The notes beneath the pieces were generated by a model, which ran no database searches, was not told the origin of the DNA, and worked only from the letters and a program-made list of their open reading frames with translations. Source: Rhodoplanes roseus (GTDB lineage: Bacteria > Pseudomonadota > Alphaproteobacteria > Rhizobiales > Xanthobacteraceae). Taken from it: a stretch of DNA of 34,011 nt. Positions 25,104 through 33,890 of this stretch are shown in pieces (the first letter of the stretch is position 1; each line of letters opens with the position of its first letter). The DNA lies in the NCBI RefSeq assembly GCF_003258865.1, contig NZ_NPEX01000040.1, positions 1 to 34,011 on the forward strand. The letters are read 5' to 3'. A program made the position numbers and the translations under genes.

Positions 25104-25907
25104 ATGACGATCAGAACGGACGACTGGATTCACCTGCGGGTGCCCGAGCTGGACGGGCTGCCGCGCCCCATCGTCGTGCGCTCGCAGCATCTGCCCAAGC
25201 GCCACATGTTCCCGCGCCATTCGCACGCCTGGAATCAGTTCCTGTACGCCACGTCCGGCACGCTGTTCGCCGCGATCGAGAACGCCTGGTACGTGATTTC
25301 CCCGGAGCAGGCCTATTGGGTGCCGACCGGCGTCGTCCACATGACCGGAGCCCTTCAGGACGCCGAGTTCCGCAGCCTCTACATCCGCGACGACATCGCC
25401 GCACGGCTGCCGCGCGAGAGCCTGGTGTTCTCGGTGACGCCGCTGATGCGGGCGCTGATCGTCGAGCTCGCCGAGCTCGGCCGGCGCGGCGAGCAAAGTG
25501 ATTACGTCGACCGCGTCGAGAATCTGATCTTCGACCAGCTCGGGCGGCTGCCGAGCGAGAGCTTCCACCTGCCCTGGCCGCAGAGCCCGATGCTGCTGAA
25601 GATGTGTCAGGAGCTGTTCGACAATCCGTCCGACGAGCGCGACGTGGAGACGTGGGGCCGCGAGCTCGGCGCCTCGCCGCGCACCATCCATCGCCGCTTC
25701 GAGCGCGAGGTCGGCATCGGCCTGCGCGAGTGGCGCAACCGGCTGCGCGTGTTCCGCGCCATCGATCTGCTCGGCGCGACCGACAACATCACCGAGATCG
25801 CGCTGGAGCTCGGCTACAGCACGCCGTCGGCCTTCACCTACATGTTCCGTCAGCGGATGGGTTGCGCGCCGAGCGAATGGCGGCGCACAATCCGGGCGAC
25901 CCAGTAG
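25104..25907 (+). CDS. AraC-family transcriptional regulator
   Basis: This 267-aa activator has an N-terminal cupin sensor (about 10-100, with HMFPRHSHAWNQFLYATSG and WVPTGVVHMTG) and a C-terminal AraC DNA-binding domain (about 165-262). In the latter, two helix-turn-helix units are visible: WGRELGASPRTIHRRFEREVG and ITEIALELGYSTPSAFTYMFRQRMG. The histidines in the sensor may bind ligand or metal. The ATG at 25104 opens a plus-strand run with the GrdB-like gene 59 bp and the hydantoinase gene further downstream. It may regulate these, the divergent MFS gene, or both. Confidence 0.9.
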   Translation: MTIRTDDWIHLRVPELDGLPRPIVVRSQHLPKRHMFPRHSHAWNQFLYATSGTLFAAIENAWYVISPEQAYWVPTGVVHMTGALQDAEFRSLYIRDDIAARLPRESLVFSVTPLMRALIVELAELGRRGEQSDYVDRVENLIFDQLGRLPSESFHLPWPQSPMLLKMCQELFDNPSDERDVETWGRELGASPRTIHRRFEREVGIGLREWRNRLRVFRAIDLLGATDNITEIALELGYSTPSAFTYMFRQRMGCAPSEWRRTIRATQ

Positions 25908-25966
25908 TCCGGCGGCCGCGCCCGCGCGTCGCCGGCGAAGCCAGGCGACCGAGCGAGCCCGACCGC

Positions 25967-26896
25967 ATGACCAGCCCCGACCCGATCGGCGACACCGACC
26001 CCGCCGCGCCGATCCCCTACATGGCGCGCACCCGCGCCTATTACCTCGCGCTCGGCTACGACACGCCCTATGTCTGGGCGCATCACGACGACGTGCCGTT
26101 CACGCCGCTCCTGCAGCCGCTGGCGCAGTCGCGCGTCACGCTGGTCACGACCGCGGCGCCCTATCAGCCCGACAAGGGTCCGCAGGGACCGGGCGCGCCC
26201 TACAACGCGGCGGCCAAGTTCTACACGGTCTATTCGGGCGACACCGCGCTCGATCACGACGTGCGCATCGCCCATGTCGGCATCGACCGCCGCCACACCA
26301 GCATGGAGGATTCCGGCACCTGGTTTCCGCTGCCGCTGCTGCGGCGGGCCGCGGCCGATGGTCGGCTGCGCCTCGCGCCGCGCTTCCACGGCTTTCCCAC
26401 CAACCGCAGCCACCGCCAGACCGAGCTGGACGCGGCCGAGCTGTTCGAGCGCTGCTTCGCCGACCGCACCGACGCGGCCGTGCTGGTCGCCAACTGCCCG
26501 GTGTGCCACCAGAGCCTGTCGCTCGCCGCGCGGCTGCTGGAGCAGAACGGCATCCCCACCGTGGTGATGGGCTGCGCCCGCGACATCGTCGAGCATTGCG
26601 GCGTGCCGCGCTTCCTGTTCAGCGACTTTCCGCTCGGCAACGCCGCCGGCCGGCCGCACGACCCGGAGTCGCAGCGCCTCACCCTCGATCTCGCCCTCGA
26701 CCTGCTGGCGACCGCCACGGGCCCGCGCACCACCGTCGTCTCGCCGCTCGCCTGGAGCGCCGACCCGGCCTGGAAGCGCGACTACGCCAACCCGGCCCTC
26801 CTCGCCCCCGCCGAGCTCGCGCGCCTGCGCGCCGAGGCCGAGGCGGCCCGCGTCACGGCCCGCGACCTCCGCGCGACGACGCTGCCGGCGCGGTGA
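25967..26896 (+). CDS. GrdB/PrdB-like reductase family protein with CxxC
   Basis: This 309-aa protein resembles the selenoprotein B family of glycine/sarcosine/betaine and D-proline reductases. Family stretches include DHDVRIAHVGIDRRH (97-110), the SMEDSGTWFPLPLLRR segment and GFPTNRSHR. The redox motif is NC177PVC180HQS, so cysteine replaces the selenocysteine of the UxxC site, and no UGA readthrough is needed. Anaerobic relatives use this residue for reductive C-N cleavage; here, in a likely aerobe and beside an oxoprolinase/hydantoinase, the job is uncertain (thiol-based reductase, racemase-like or C-N lyase). The ATG at 25967 is preferred on alignment to the family N-terminus (IPYMARTRAYYLALGY). 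The SD is weak. The tail after about 275 is Ala/Arg-rich. Confidence 0.75.
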   Translation: MTSPDPIGDTDPAAPIPYMARTRAYYLALGYDTPYVWAHHDDVPFTPLLQPLAQSRVTLVTTAAPYQPDKGPQGPGAPYNAAAKFYTVYSGDTALDHDVRIAHVGIDRRHTSMEDSGTWFPLPLLRRAAADGRLRLAPRFHGFPTNRSHRQTELDAAELFERCFADRTDAAVLVANCPVCHQSLSLAARLLEQNGIPTVVMGCARDIVEHCGVPRFLFSDFPLGNAAGRPHDPESQRLTLDLALDLLATATGPRTTVVSPLAWSADPAWKRDYANPALLAPAELARLRAEAEAARVTARDLRATTLPAR

Positions 26897-27013
26897 CGTC
26901 CCGGGCTGCCGGCGCCCTCTGGCCGGACGGCACGCCACTTGCTAACCAGCGAAGCCGCGGCGGCCGCCGATGCGCGCCGCCCGATACGCCGTGACCCGAG
27001 ACGAGAGCTTGCA

Positions 27014-30000
27014 ATGACACGTTGGGACTTCTGGATCGACCGTGGCGGCACCTTCACGGACGTCATCGGGCGCGACCCGTCGGGCCGGTTGCAGGCGACC
27101 AAGATGCTGTCGGAGAATCCCGGCGCCTACCGCGATGCCGCCGTCGCCGGCATCCGCCGCCTGCTCGGCCTCGCGCCCGGCGAGCCGATCCCGACCGGCG
27201 CCATCGGCGAGGTGCGGATGGGCACCACGGTCGCCACCAACGCGCTGCTGGAGCGCAAGGGCGAGCGCACCGCCTTCGTGACGACCCGCGGCCTCGCCGA
27301 CGTGCTGGAGATCGGCTACCAGGACCGCCGAAAGATCTTCGCCAAGGCGATCGTCAAGCCGGACCAGCTCTACGAGCGCGTCATCGAGGCCGACGAGCGC
27401 GTGCTCGCCGACGGCACGGTGGAGCGCCCGCTCGACGAGGCAGCCGCCCGACGCGACCTGCAGGCCGCCTACGACGCCGGCATCAGGGCCGTGGCGATCG
27501 CCCTCATCCACGGCTTCCGCTTCCAGCACCACGAGACGGCACTGGCACGCATTGCGACGGACATCGGCTTCACCCAGATCTCGGTCAGCCATCAGGTATC
27601 GCCATTGATAAAACTGGTCGGCCGCGGCGACACCACGGTGGTCGACGCCTACCTGTCGCCGATCCTGCGGCGCTACGTGGCGCAGGTCTCCGAGGAGCTC
27701 GACGTCGCCCGCACCGGGGCGCGGCTGATGTTCATGACCTCGGCCGGCGGCCTCACCGGCGCCTCGCTGTTCCAGGGCCGCGACGCCATCCTGTCGGGCC
27801 CGGCCGGCGGCGTCGTCGGCATGGCGGCGACCGGCAAGGTCGCTGGCTTCGACGCGGTGATCGGCTTCGACATGGGCGGCACCTCGACCGACGTCGCCCA
27901 TTTCGACGGCACCTTCGAGCGCGCCTTCGAGACCGAGGTGGCCGGCGTGCGCATCCGCGCGCCGATGATGCTGATCCACACCGTGGCGGCGGGCGGCGGC
28001 TCGATCCTGCATTTCGACGGCGCGCGCTTCCGGGTCGGCCCGGACTCCGCCGGCGCCGTGCCGGGTCCGGCGAGCTATCGCCGCGGCGGCCCGCTCACCG
28101 TCACGGACGCCAACCTGATGGTCGGCAAGCTGGTGCCGGAGCTCTTTCCGGCGATCTTCGGCCCCGATCAGGACCAGCCGCTCGACGCCGCCGTGGTGCG
28201 CGAGCAATTCGCGACGCTGGCCGCGCAGGTCGGCGACGGGCGCTCGCCGGAGGAAGTCGCCGACGGGTTCCTGAAGATCGCCGTCGCCAACATGGCCGAG
28301 GCGGTGAAGAAGATCTCCGTGCAGCGCGGCTACGACGTCACCTGCTACGCGCTCAACTGCTTCGGCGGCGCCGGCGGCCAGCACGCCTGCCTGGTGGCCG
28401 ACGCGCTCGGCATGGAGAGCGTGCTGGTGCATCCGCTCTCCGGCCTGCTGTCGGCCTACGGCATGGGCCTCGCCAGCGTGCGCGCCACCCGCTTCGAGAC
28501 CATGGATCTGCGGCTCGAGGCGGCCGCCGACGCACTCCGCCTCGCGCGCCAAAAGCTCGGCGCGGCCTGCGTGAGCGAGCTCGCCGGGCAGGGCGTGCCG
28601 GCGCCCGAGGCGACCGTGTCGGTCGTCGCCCATGTCCGCTACGAGGGCACCGACACCGCGATCGACATCCCGGTGCCGTTCGCCGGCGACGCCCTGCCCG
28701 ACGCCGCCGTCGCCGAGATGCGCGAGACGTTCCTGACGCTGCACCTGTCGCGCTTCGGCTTCGTCGATCGCGAGAAGCCCCTGATCGTCGACGCCGTCTC
28801 AGTGGAGGCGGTCGGCGGCGCCGCGCCGCTCGCCGAGGCGACCCTCGCCGTGCAGGAGCGCGAGGCGCCGGCGCCGCATCGCGGCGGCCGCTTCTTCTCC
28901 GGCGGCGTCTGGCACGAGGCCGGCATCTTCCTGCGCGAACACCTGAGTCCGGGCCACGCCGTCACCGGCCCGGCCATCGTGATCGAGCCGAACCAGACCA
29001 TCGTGGTCGAGCCCGGCTGGCAGGCGCGCCTCACCACGCACGACCATCTGGTGCTGACCCGCATCGTGGCGCGACCGCAGAGCGAGGCGGTCGGCACAAG
29101 GGCCGACCCGGTGATGCTGGAGATCTTCAACAACCTGTTCATGTCGATCGCCGAGCAGATGGGCGTGACGCTGCAGAACACCGCCTATTCGGTGAACATC
29201 AAGGAGCGGCTCGACTTCTCCTGCGCCGTGTTCGACGCCTCCGGCGCGCTGGTCGCCAACGCGCCCCACATGCCCGTGCATCTCGGCTCGATGGACCGGT
29301 CGGTCGAGACCGTGATCGCGCAGAACGACGTGATCCGGCCCGGCGACGTGTTCGTGCTCAACGCGCCCTACAACGGCGGCACGCACCTGCCCGACATCAC
29401 GGTGTGCACGCCGGTGTTCGACGAGGCGGGGGAGAAGATCCTGTTCTGGGTGGCGAGCCGCGGCCATCACGCCGATGTCGGCGGCATCGCGCCCGGCTCG
29501 ATGAGCCCGAAGGCGACGACCATCGAGCAGGAAGGCGTCTATATCGACAACTTCAAGCTGGTCGAGGAAGGCCGGCTGCGCGAGACCGAGCTGATCGCGC
29601 TCCTCACCGGCGGCAAATATCCGGTCCGCAACGTCGTCCAGAACGTCAACGACCTGAAGGCGCAGATCGCCGCCAATCAGCGCGGCGCCGCCGAGCTGAA
29701 GAAGATGATCGCCCATTTCGGGCTGGACGTCGTCCAGGCCTATATGGGGCACGTCCAGGACAACGCCGCCGAGAGCGTGCGCCGGGTGATCGACCGCCTC
29801 GGCGACGGCTCCTATGCGTACGAGATGGACGACGGCTCGGTGATCCGGGTGACCATCTCGGTCGACAAGGAGAAGCGCGAGGCGACCGTCGACTTCACCG
29901 GCACGCGGGCACAGCGTCCTGACAACTTCAACGCCCCTGCCCCCGTGACGCGCGCGGCCGTGCTCTACGTGTTCCGCGTGATGGTCGACGCCGACATCCC

Positions 30001-30628
30001 GATGAACGCCGGCTGCCTGCGGCCGGTCCGCCTGATCGTGCCGGAAGGCTCGATGCTGGCGCCCGTCTACCCGGCCGCCGTGGTGGCCGGCAATGTCGAG
30101 GTGAGCCAGGCCGTCACCAACTGCCTGTTCGGCGCGCTCGGCGCGATGGCGGCGGCGCAGGGCACCATGAACAACCTCACCTTCGGCAACGATCGTCATC
30201 AGTACTACGAGACGATCTGCTCCGGCTCGCCGGCCGGCCCCGGCTTCGACGGCGCGCCGGCCGTGCACACCCACATGACCAACTCGCGCCTCACCGATCC
30301 GGAGATTCTGGAGACGCGCTTCCCCGTGGTGCTGGAGGAGTTCTTCGTCCGCCGCGGCTCGGGTGGCAAAGGACGTTGGACGGCCGGCGACGGCACCCGG
30401 CGTACGATACGATTCCGCGAGACCATGGAGTGCGCCCTGCTCTCCGGCCACCGCCGCGTCGCGCCGTTCGGGCTCGAGGGCGGCGCGCCGGGCGAGACCG
30501 GCCAAAACCTCGTCCGCCGCAACGATGGCACGGTCGAGGAGCTCCCCGGCGCCGCCTTCACGGTGCTGGACGCCGGCGAAGCCATCACCGTGATCACGCC
30601 GACCGGTGGCGGATACGGGAGGGCGTGA
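27014..30628 (+). CDS. Fused hydantoinase A/B, 5-oxoprolinase-like
   Basis: This 1204-aa ATP-dependent hydrolase opens five-membered cyclic amides such as N-methylhydantoin or 5-oxoproline. Residues 1 to about 690 are the HyuA part, with the N-terminal DRGGTFTDV (9-17) and the actin-like ATP-binding [11 protein letters not shown] (about 283-293), ending in a beta-rich domain near 660-690. Residues from about 700 form HyuB ([37 protein letters not shown] at about 784). In most bacteria these are two genes; the single chain is like eukaryotic OPLAH. Both halves look complete. It is 117 bp after the GrdB-like gene on the same strand and is followed by a palindromic repeat that may end the transcript. 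Hydantoin, oxoproline, acetone-carboxylase-like and related activities cannot be told apart by sequence. Confidence 0.9.
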   Translation: MTRWDFWIDRGGTFTDVIGRDPSGRLQATKMLSENPGAYRDAAVAGIRRLLGLAPGEPIPTGAIGEVRMGTTVATNALLERKGERTAFVTTRGLADVLEIGYQDRRKIFAKAIVKPDQLYERVIEADERVLADGTVERPLDEAAARRDLQAAYDAGIRAVAIALIHGFRFQHHETALARIATDIGFTQISVSHQVSPLIKLVGRGDTTVVDAYLSPILRRYVAQVSEELDVARTGARLMFMTSAGGLTGASLFQGRDAILSGPAGGVVGMAATGKVAGFDAVIGFDMGGTSTDVAHFDGTFERAFETEVAGVRIRAPMMLIHTVAAGGGSILHFDGARFRVGPDSAGAVPGPASYRRGGPLTVTDANLMVGKLVPELFPAIFGPDQDQPLDAAVVREQFATLAAQVGDGRSPEEVADGFLKIAVANMAEAVKKISVQRGYDVTCYALNCFGGAGGQHACLVADALGMESVLVHPLSGLLSAYGMGLASVRATRFETMDLRLEAAADALRLARQKLGAACVSELAGQGVPAPEATVSVVAHVRYEGTDTAIDIPVPFAGDALPDAAVAEMRETFLTLHLSRFGFVDREKPLIVDAVSVEAVGGAAPLAEATLAVQEREAPAPHRGGRFFSGGVWHEAGIFLREHLSPGHAVTGPAIVIEPNQTIVVEPGWQARLTTHDHLVLTRIVARPQSEAVGTRADPVMLEIFNNLFMSIAEQMGVTLQNTAYSVNIKERLDFSCAVFDASGALVANAPHMPVHLGSMDRSVETVIAQNDVIRPGDVFVLNAPYNGGTHLPDITVCTPVFDEAGEKILFWVASRGHHADVGGIAPGSMSPKATTIEQEGVYIDNFKLVEEGRLRETELIALLTGGKYPVRNVVQNVNDLKAQIAANQRGAAELKKMIAHFGLDVVQAYMGHVQDNAAESVRRVIDRLGDGSYAYEMDDGSVIRVTISVDKEKREATVDFTGTRAQRPDNFNAPAPVTRAAVLYVFRVMVDADIPMNAGCLRPVRLIVPEGSMLAPVYPAAVVAGNVEVSQAVTNCLFGALGAMAAAQGTMNNLTFGNDRHQYYETICSGSPAGPGFDGAPAVHTHMTNSRLTDPEILETRFPVVLEEFFVRRGSGGKGRWTAGDGTRRTIRFRETMECALLSGHRRVAPFGLEGGAPGETGQNLVRRNDGTVEELPGAAFTVLDAGEAITVITPTGGGYGRA

Positions 30629-30637
30629 GCGGGCGCT

Positions 30638-30744
30638 GTCATTCCGGGGCGCCGCGCAGCGGCGAACCCGGAATCCAGCGGCACGCTCCCAACTCGGCGC
30701 TGGATTCCGGGTTCGTGAACCTTCGGTTCACGCCCCGGAATGAC
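30638..30744. repeat. Mosaic nested palindromic repeat (copy 2)
   Basis: This is a near-perfect inverted repeat. The left arm 30638-30680 starts GTCATTCCGGGGCG and ends AACCCGGAATCCAGCG; the right arm 30698-30744 is CGCTGGATTCCGGGTT ... CGCCCCGGAATGAC. Each arm carries its own small, different hairpin at the matching position (GCCGC-GCA-GCGGC on the left, GTGAACC-TTC-GGTTCAC on the right). The core matches the copy at 12987-13106. It fills the gap between convergent genes (HyuAB stop 10 bp away, NmrA stop 9 bp away), where it could act as a bidirectional transcript-end structure. Confidence 0.92.
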
Positions 30745-30752
30745 CGCGAAGC

Positions 30753-31649
30753 TCAATGCCCCTTGCTGAACATCCCCTTGTTCTCGGCGAGCCACGCATC
30801 GAAGCTCTGCGGCGGCGTGCCGGTGAGCTTGAAAGAATCGTCCGTCACGGTCTCGAAGTTTCCGGCTGCCGTGTTGGCGTCGAAGGAAGCAAAGACGCGG
30901 GCGACCGGCTCCGGCACTCCGTGCGCCACCATGCCGGCGACCAGCGCGTCGACCGTCACGGGCACCACCGAAATGGATTGTCCGAGTGCCGCTCCGACCT
31001 TTTGGGCGATCTCGGCGCGGGTGAGCGCCTGCGGGCCGGACAGCGTGTAGACGTGCTTGCCGCTCTCGCTCCCGGCCAGCACGGTCGCGGCGGCACGGGC
31101 GAGGTCGTCGCGCGAAATATCGGCCGAGCCGCGATTGCCGTCGGCGCTGTACCAGTGGCCCGAAGCGATGGCGGCCGGCAGCGCTTGAGCGAGGTTCTCG
31201 AAGTACCAGTGGTTGCGCAGCACGGTCCAACCCGGGATCGCGCTCGCCGCCAACGCCTGCTCGGTGCCGAGATGATCGGGCGCGAACAGCACCAGCGACG
31301 TCTCCGGCCCCGGCATCGACGTGTAGACGACGTGCGACACGCCGGCGGTCTCGGCCGCCGCCACGGCCGTTTTGTGCTGGGCGAGACGCACACCCGGCCG
31401 GTCGAGCGTGTCGGTGGAGATCAGCAGCAGCCGGCCGACGCCGGCGAAGGCCTTCTCGAGCGAGCCGCGGTCGTCGAAGTCGGCGGCGCGCACCGTGACG
31501 CCGCGCGCGGCGATATCGGCCAGTGCCTCCGGCTTTCGCGAGGTCGCGACGATGCGGCCGGCCGGCACCGTCAGGGTGTCGAGCAGATGATGCAGCACGC
31601 GGCGGCCGAGATGGCCGGCAGCGCCGGTCACGAGCAGGGTTTTGGTCAC
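30753..31649 (-). CDS. NmrA-like NAD(P)-binding oxidoreductase, QOR2-like
   Basis: This 298-aa atypical short-chain dehydrogenase resembles NAD(P)H:quinone oxidoreductase 2 (YtfG). The Rossmann motif GAAGHLG is at 9-15, TSRKPEAL follows the second strand as in NADP-binding members, and the C-terminal part (ALTRAEIAQKVGAALG, then SFDAWLAENKGMF) is typical. The start is a GTG at 31649, because the GxxGxxG lies directly after it and GGAG sits six bases upstream; no ATG fits. The divergent HxlR regulator and operator-like repeats between them imply redox- or quinone-responsive control, as for qor2/QorR in Corynebacterium. Likely role: detoxifying quinones or other electrophiles in the cytoplasm. 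Confidence 0.88.
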   Translation of the reverse strand: MTKTLLVTGAAGHLGRRVLHHLLDTLTVPAGRIVATSRKPEALADIAARGVTVRAADFDDRGSLEKAFAGVGRLLLISTDTLDRPGVRLAQHKTAVAAAETAGVSHVVYTSMPGPETSLVLFAPDHLGTEQALAASAIPGWTVLRNHWYFENLAQALPAAIASGHWYSADGNRGSADISRDDLARAAATVLAGSESGKHVYTLSGPQALTRAEIAQKVGAALGQSISVVPVTVDALVAGMVAHGVPEPVARVFASFDANTAAGNFETVTDDSFKLTGTPPQSFDAWLAENKGMFSKGH

Positions 31650-31672
31650 GGAAGGCTCCTTGGCTGAAAGCG

Positions 31673-31703
31673 AGAGACCTGGTCTCTTTTCGAGACCTGA
31701 TCT
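31673..31703. promoter_or_regulatory. Tandem HxlR-type operator
   Basis: A perfect 15-bp palindrome AGAGACC-T-GGTCTCT (31673-31687) is followed by a second, nearly identical unit: GAGACCTGGTCT at 31674-31685 and GAGACCTGATCT at 31692-31703, spaced exactly 18 bp. They lie in the gap between the divergent NmrA and HxlR genes, close to a TATAGAT (minus strand, about 31701-31707) that could be the NmrA -10 element. HxlR/DUF24 dimers commonly bind such paired sites. Confidence 0.65.
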
Positions 31704-31786
31704 ATATGGGAGCCTGTCGCCGGCGGTAAAGAAGGCAGCTTTCCGTCGGATGGTTACGTCGAGGGAACCGACCCGGAGGCCCGTTG

Positions 31787-32263
31787 ATGTCCGCTCCCGC
31801 CAAGACCCGGCCGGCCGCGAAAGTGCCACCCGCCGCAAGGACCCGGCCCGCGTCGGCCCGCAGCCCGGCCGTCGACACGCTGGTCCGCACCGTCGCCGGC
31901 TTCCGCGGGCAGGACTTCGACGCGGCGAACTGCCCGGTGCGCGACGTGCTCGACCAGATCGGCGGCAAATGGACGACGCTGCTGCTGATCATGCTGGTCG
32001 AGCGCCCGCACCGCTTCGGCGAGCTGCGCCGCGGCCTGCCCGACATCTCGCAGCGCATGCTGACCCAGAGCCTGCGCGACCTGCAGCGCGACGGCCTGGT
32101 GAGCCGCCACGTCCACCCCACCGTGCCGCCGAGCGTCGAGTACCGCCTCACCCCGCTCGGCGCCTCGCTGCTCGAGCCGCTGGCCGCCCTGGTCGGCTGG
32201 GCCGCGACCCATCACGGCGCCATCCGGGCCGCCCGCGCGGCGTTCGAGCAGGCCGCGGCGTGA
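31787..32263 (+). CDS. HxlR (DUF24)-family regulator
   Basis: This 158-aa winged-helix regulator has a basic Ala/Pro-rich N-terminal extension of about 30 residues, then the HxlR domain: NC49PVRDVLDQIGGKW, RFGELRRGLPDISQRMLTQSLRDLQRDGLV and a VEYRLTPLG wing. C49 occupies the conserved cysteine position used by YodB, HypR and QorR as a thiol switch for quinones and diamide. The ATG at 31787 has GGAGG seven bases upstream; the TTG directly before it is less likely. It is divergent from a QOR2-like gene with a tandem palindrome between, so it most likely represses that gene and itself until oxidised. Confidence 0.9.
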   Translation: MSAPAKTRPAAKVPPAARTRPASARSPAVDTLVRTVAGFRGQDFDAANCPVRDVLDQIGGKWTTLLLIMLVERPHRFGELRRGLPDISQRMLTQSLRDLQRDGLVSRHVHPTVPPSVEYRLTPLGASLLEPLAALVGWAATHHGAIRAARAAFEQAAA

Positions 32264-32318
32264 CGGGGCCTCCGCCTGTCCGAACCGGCGGCGGACCGCG
32301 CGGGAGATGAAAGACCGG

Positions 32319-33599
32319 CTACGCGCCGGCGAGAGACTTTCGACACGCGGCCGCGCGTGCGATCAACTGCTCCGCCAAACGGTCGATGATCGGCGCATCG
32401 AGCCCCTCCTCGCGCGCTTTCGTGCGCGCGACGTTCGCCTCATCGGGGATCATCACCGCCATCGCGGCGAGGCGCTCGATCAGCTCCTCGGCGTCGACCC
32501 GCATCTCGCGGGCGAACTTCTGCCATTGATGCAAGCCGACGAGACTCAGCTTGTATTCGCCACCGATCTTCATGGCGAGCTTGACCTTGCGAGGGCCGAA
32601 CTCCTCGTAAGGAAGGATACTCGCAACGTCGTAGAGTGGCGCAAGCCGGACATGGCGGCTACCGACGAGCAACGAATAGTTCTTGGCGTGTGCATCGGTA
32701 CCCCCAATGAGCCAGTTGAAGCCCAGAGCGTCGATGAACGTGTCGATGTCGGTCTCGCGGTCCGTCGAGTAGGTGCGCAAAAGCTCGACGATGTCGTAGG
32801 CATTCGGGCCGCCTTCGTTCTGGTATTTTCTGGTTGGCGGAATGCCGAGCGCCTGGCACGCATCTTCCTGATGCACACGGATGATGTTGTCGCCTTTCGG
32901 CTGGCGGTCGTAGCGCTCCACGACGATGGCGACTTCGTTCTCGAATCTCATGACGCGCGATTGCGCGGCAGGCAGGCCGAGGCTCCGTGCCAGCATGAGA
33001 CAGATGTGCTCGTTCTCGGCATGGCCGTCCAAGTGCCCGGTCGGCGGCTTGAGAATATGTGTCGTCGGCAGACGCCCCGAGGGAATGCCCCAGCGGCCGT
33101 TCTTCAGGAGCAGCGCCGTCTTGGGCTGAGCGCCCGCGAGGCTGAACTGTCCCGTGTCCTGCGGCAAGCGCCACGCGGCGTGATCCCTGCGCAGGGTTTC
33201 GAGCCGCTTGGCAATGTCGGCCTCGTCCAGCCATTCGACATTGCCGTCCTTGTCGCTGCGGATCGCGTCGAGCCGTTCGGGCGTCACGAACTGCACCGCA
33301 CCGGCGCAATCCTCCCCGACATGCGAAATGAGCGCGAAGACGTTACGGGCGGAAACCTGAAATTTCGCCGCCCAACGGGCGAGCACGCGCTCGTTATCCG
33401 GCAGGAGGCCCCACAGGAACGCTTCGGTTACGGCGCGACCGTGCTCCTTTGCGCCGAGCGGCATCGACAAAGAGAGAGGATAAGCATCCGCAGCCCATCG
33501 CCAGTCGTCGTCGTAAAGGAACCTGATTCGACCGCCCGCGTCGCGCCGCACGCGGCCGACCTCTTTTCCGTCGAGAAGCGCGACAAGCTCGTCGGTCAT
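32319..33599 (-). CDS. hipA: HipA-type serine/threonine kinase toxin
   Basis: This 426-aa toxin of the HipBA module phosphorylates a translation component (glutamyl-tRNA synthetase in E. coli), inducing growth arrest. The N-terminal subdomain (about 1-110, YPLSLSMPL, WGLLPDNE) is followed by SLAGAQPK (153-160; S153 matches the autophosphorylated serine of E. coli HipA), VHQEDACQALG (242-252), the catalytic GGTDAHAKN (D302, N307) and YDVAS (D324, metal-binding). All kinase residues are present. The ATG at 33599 overlaps the hipB stop by 4 bp (ATGA), so translation is coupled and the antitoxin is made first. GC content is lower and codons less biased than in neighbouring genes, consistent with acquisition. 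Its target in this organism is unknown. Confidence 0.93.
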   Translation of the reverse strand: MTDELVALLDGKEVGRVRRDAGGRIRFLYDDDWRWAADAYPLSLSMPLGAKEHGRAVTEAFLWGLLPDNERVLARWAAKFQVSARNVFALISHVGEDCAGAVQFVTPERLDAIRSDKDGNVEWLDEADIAKRLETLRRDHAAWRLPQDTGQFSLAGAQPKTALLLKNGRWGIPSGRLPTTHILKPPTGHLDGHAENEHICLMLARSLGLPAAQSRVMRFENEVAIVVERYDRQPKGDNIIRVHQEDACQALGIPPTRKYQNEGGPNAYDIVELLRTYSTDRETDIDTFIDALGFNWLIGGTDAHAKNYSLLVGSRHVRLAPLYDVASILPYEEFGPRKVKLAMKIGGEYKLSLVGLHQWQKFAREMRVDAEELIERLAAMAVMIPDEANVARTKAREEGLDAPIIDRLAEQLIARAAACRKSLAGA

Positions 33600-33880
33600 G
33601 GCTTCGCCTTTCTGGCACGGGCCACGATGCCGTCGATATCGACGCTTTCCGAGTGCGGGTGATCCGGCGCTGGCCCGACACTCGCATCGAGACGGATGCC
33701 CAGAACATCGATGGCGCGAAGCACGAGAGCGAGTTCCGCACGGGGGTGGCCGCGTTCGATCTCGATGACCCACTGGCGGCTCACGCCAACACGTTTGGCG
33801 AGGGTCGCTTGGTCGAGGTCGAGCTGCTTGCGCCGGTCACGGATGACGGCGCCGAGGTCGGCAGGTGTACGGACGAGCAT
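33596..33880 (-). CDS. hipB: HipB-type antitoxin, HTH repressor
   Basis: This 94-aa XRE/HipB-like protein neutralises HipA and represses its own operon. The helix-turn-helix is at about 8-62 (LGAVIRDRRKQLDLDQATLAKRVGVSRQWVIEIERG). The C-terminal tail (HPHSESVDIDGIVARARKAKP) probably contacts HipA. The ATG at 33880 is chosen. A TTG at 33892 would add four residues but overlaps the first operator and has no better SD. Three palindromic operators lie directly upstream. The stop overlaps the hipA start. Confidence 0.92.
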   Translation of the reverse strand: MLVRTPADLGAVIRDRRKQLDLDQATLAKRVGVSRQWVIEIERGHPRAELALVLRAIDVLGIRLDASVGPAPDHPHSESVDIDGIVARARKAKP

Positions 33881-33890
33881 GGCTATATCC

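Noticed and set aside
25880-25930. ACCCAGTAG near the end of the AraC gene as another copy of the mosaic repeat
   Set aside because: It resembles the CCCAGTA module edge but falls in the normal C-terminus and stop codon of an AraC protein, and no paired block follows.
26942-30505. Two long minus-strand frames (600 and 568 codons) opposite the fused hydantoinase
   Set aside because: They are antisense shadows with His/Arg/Asp-rich low-complexity sequence, no SD and no recognisable domain.
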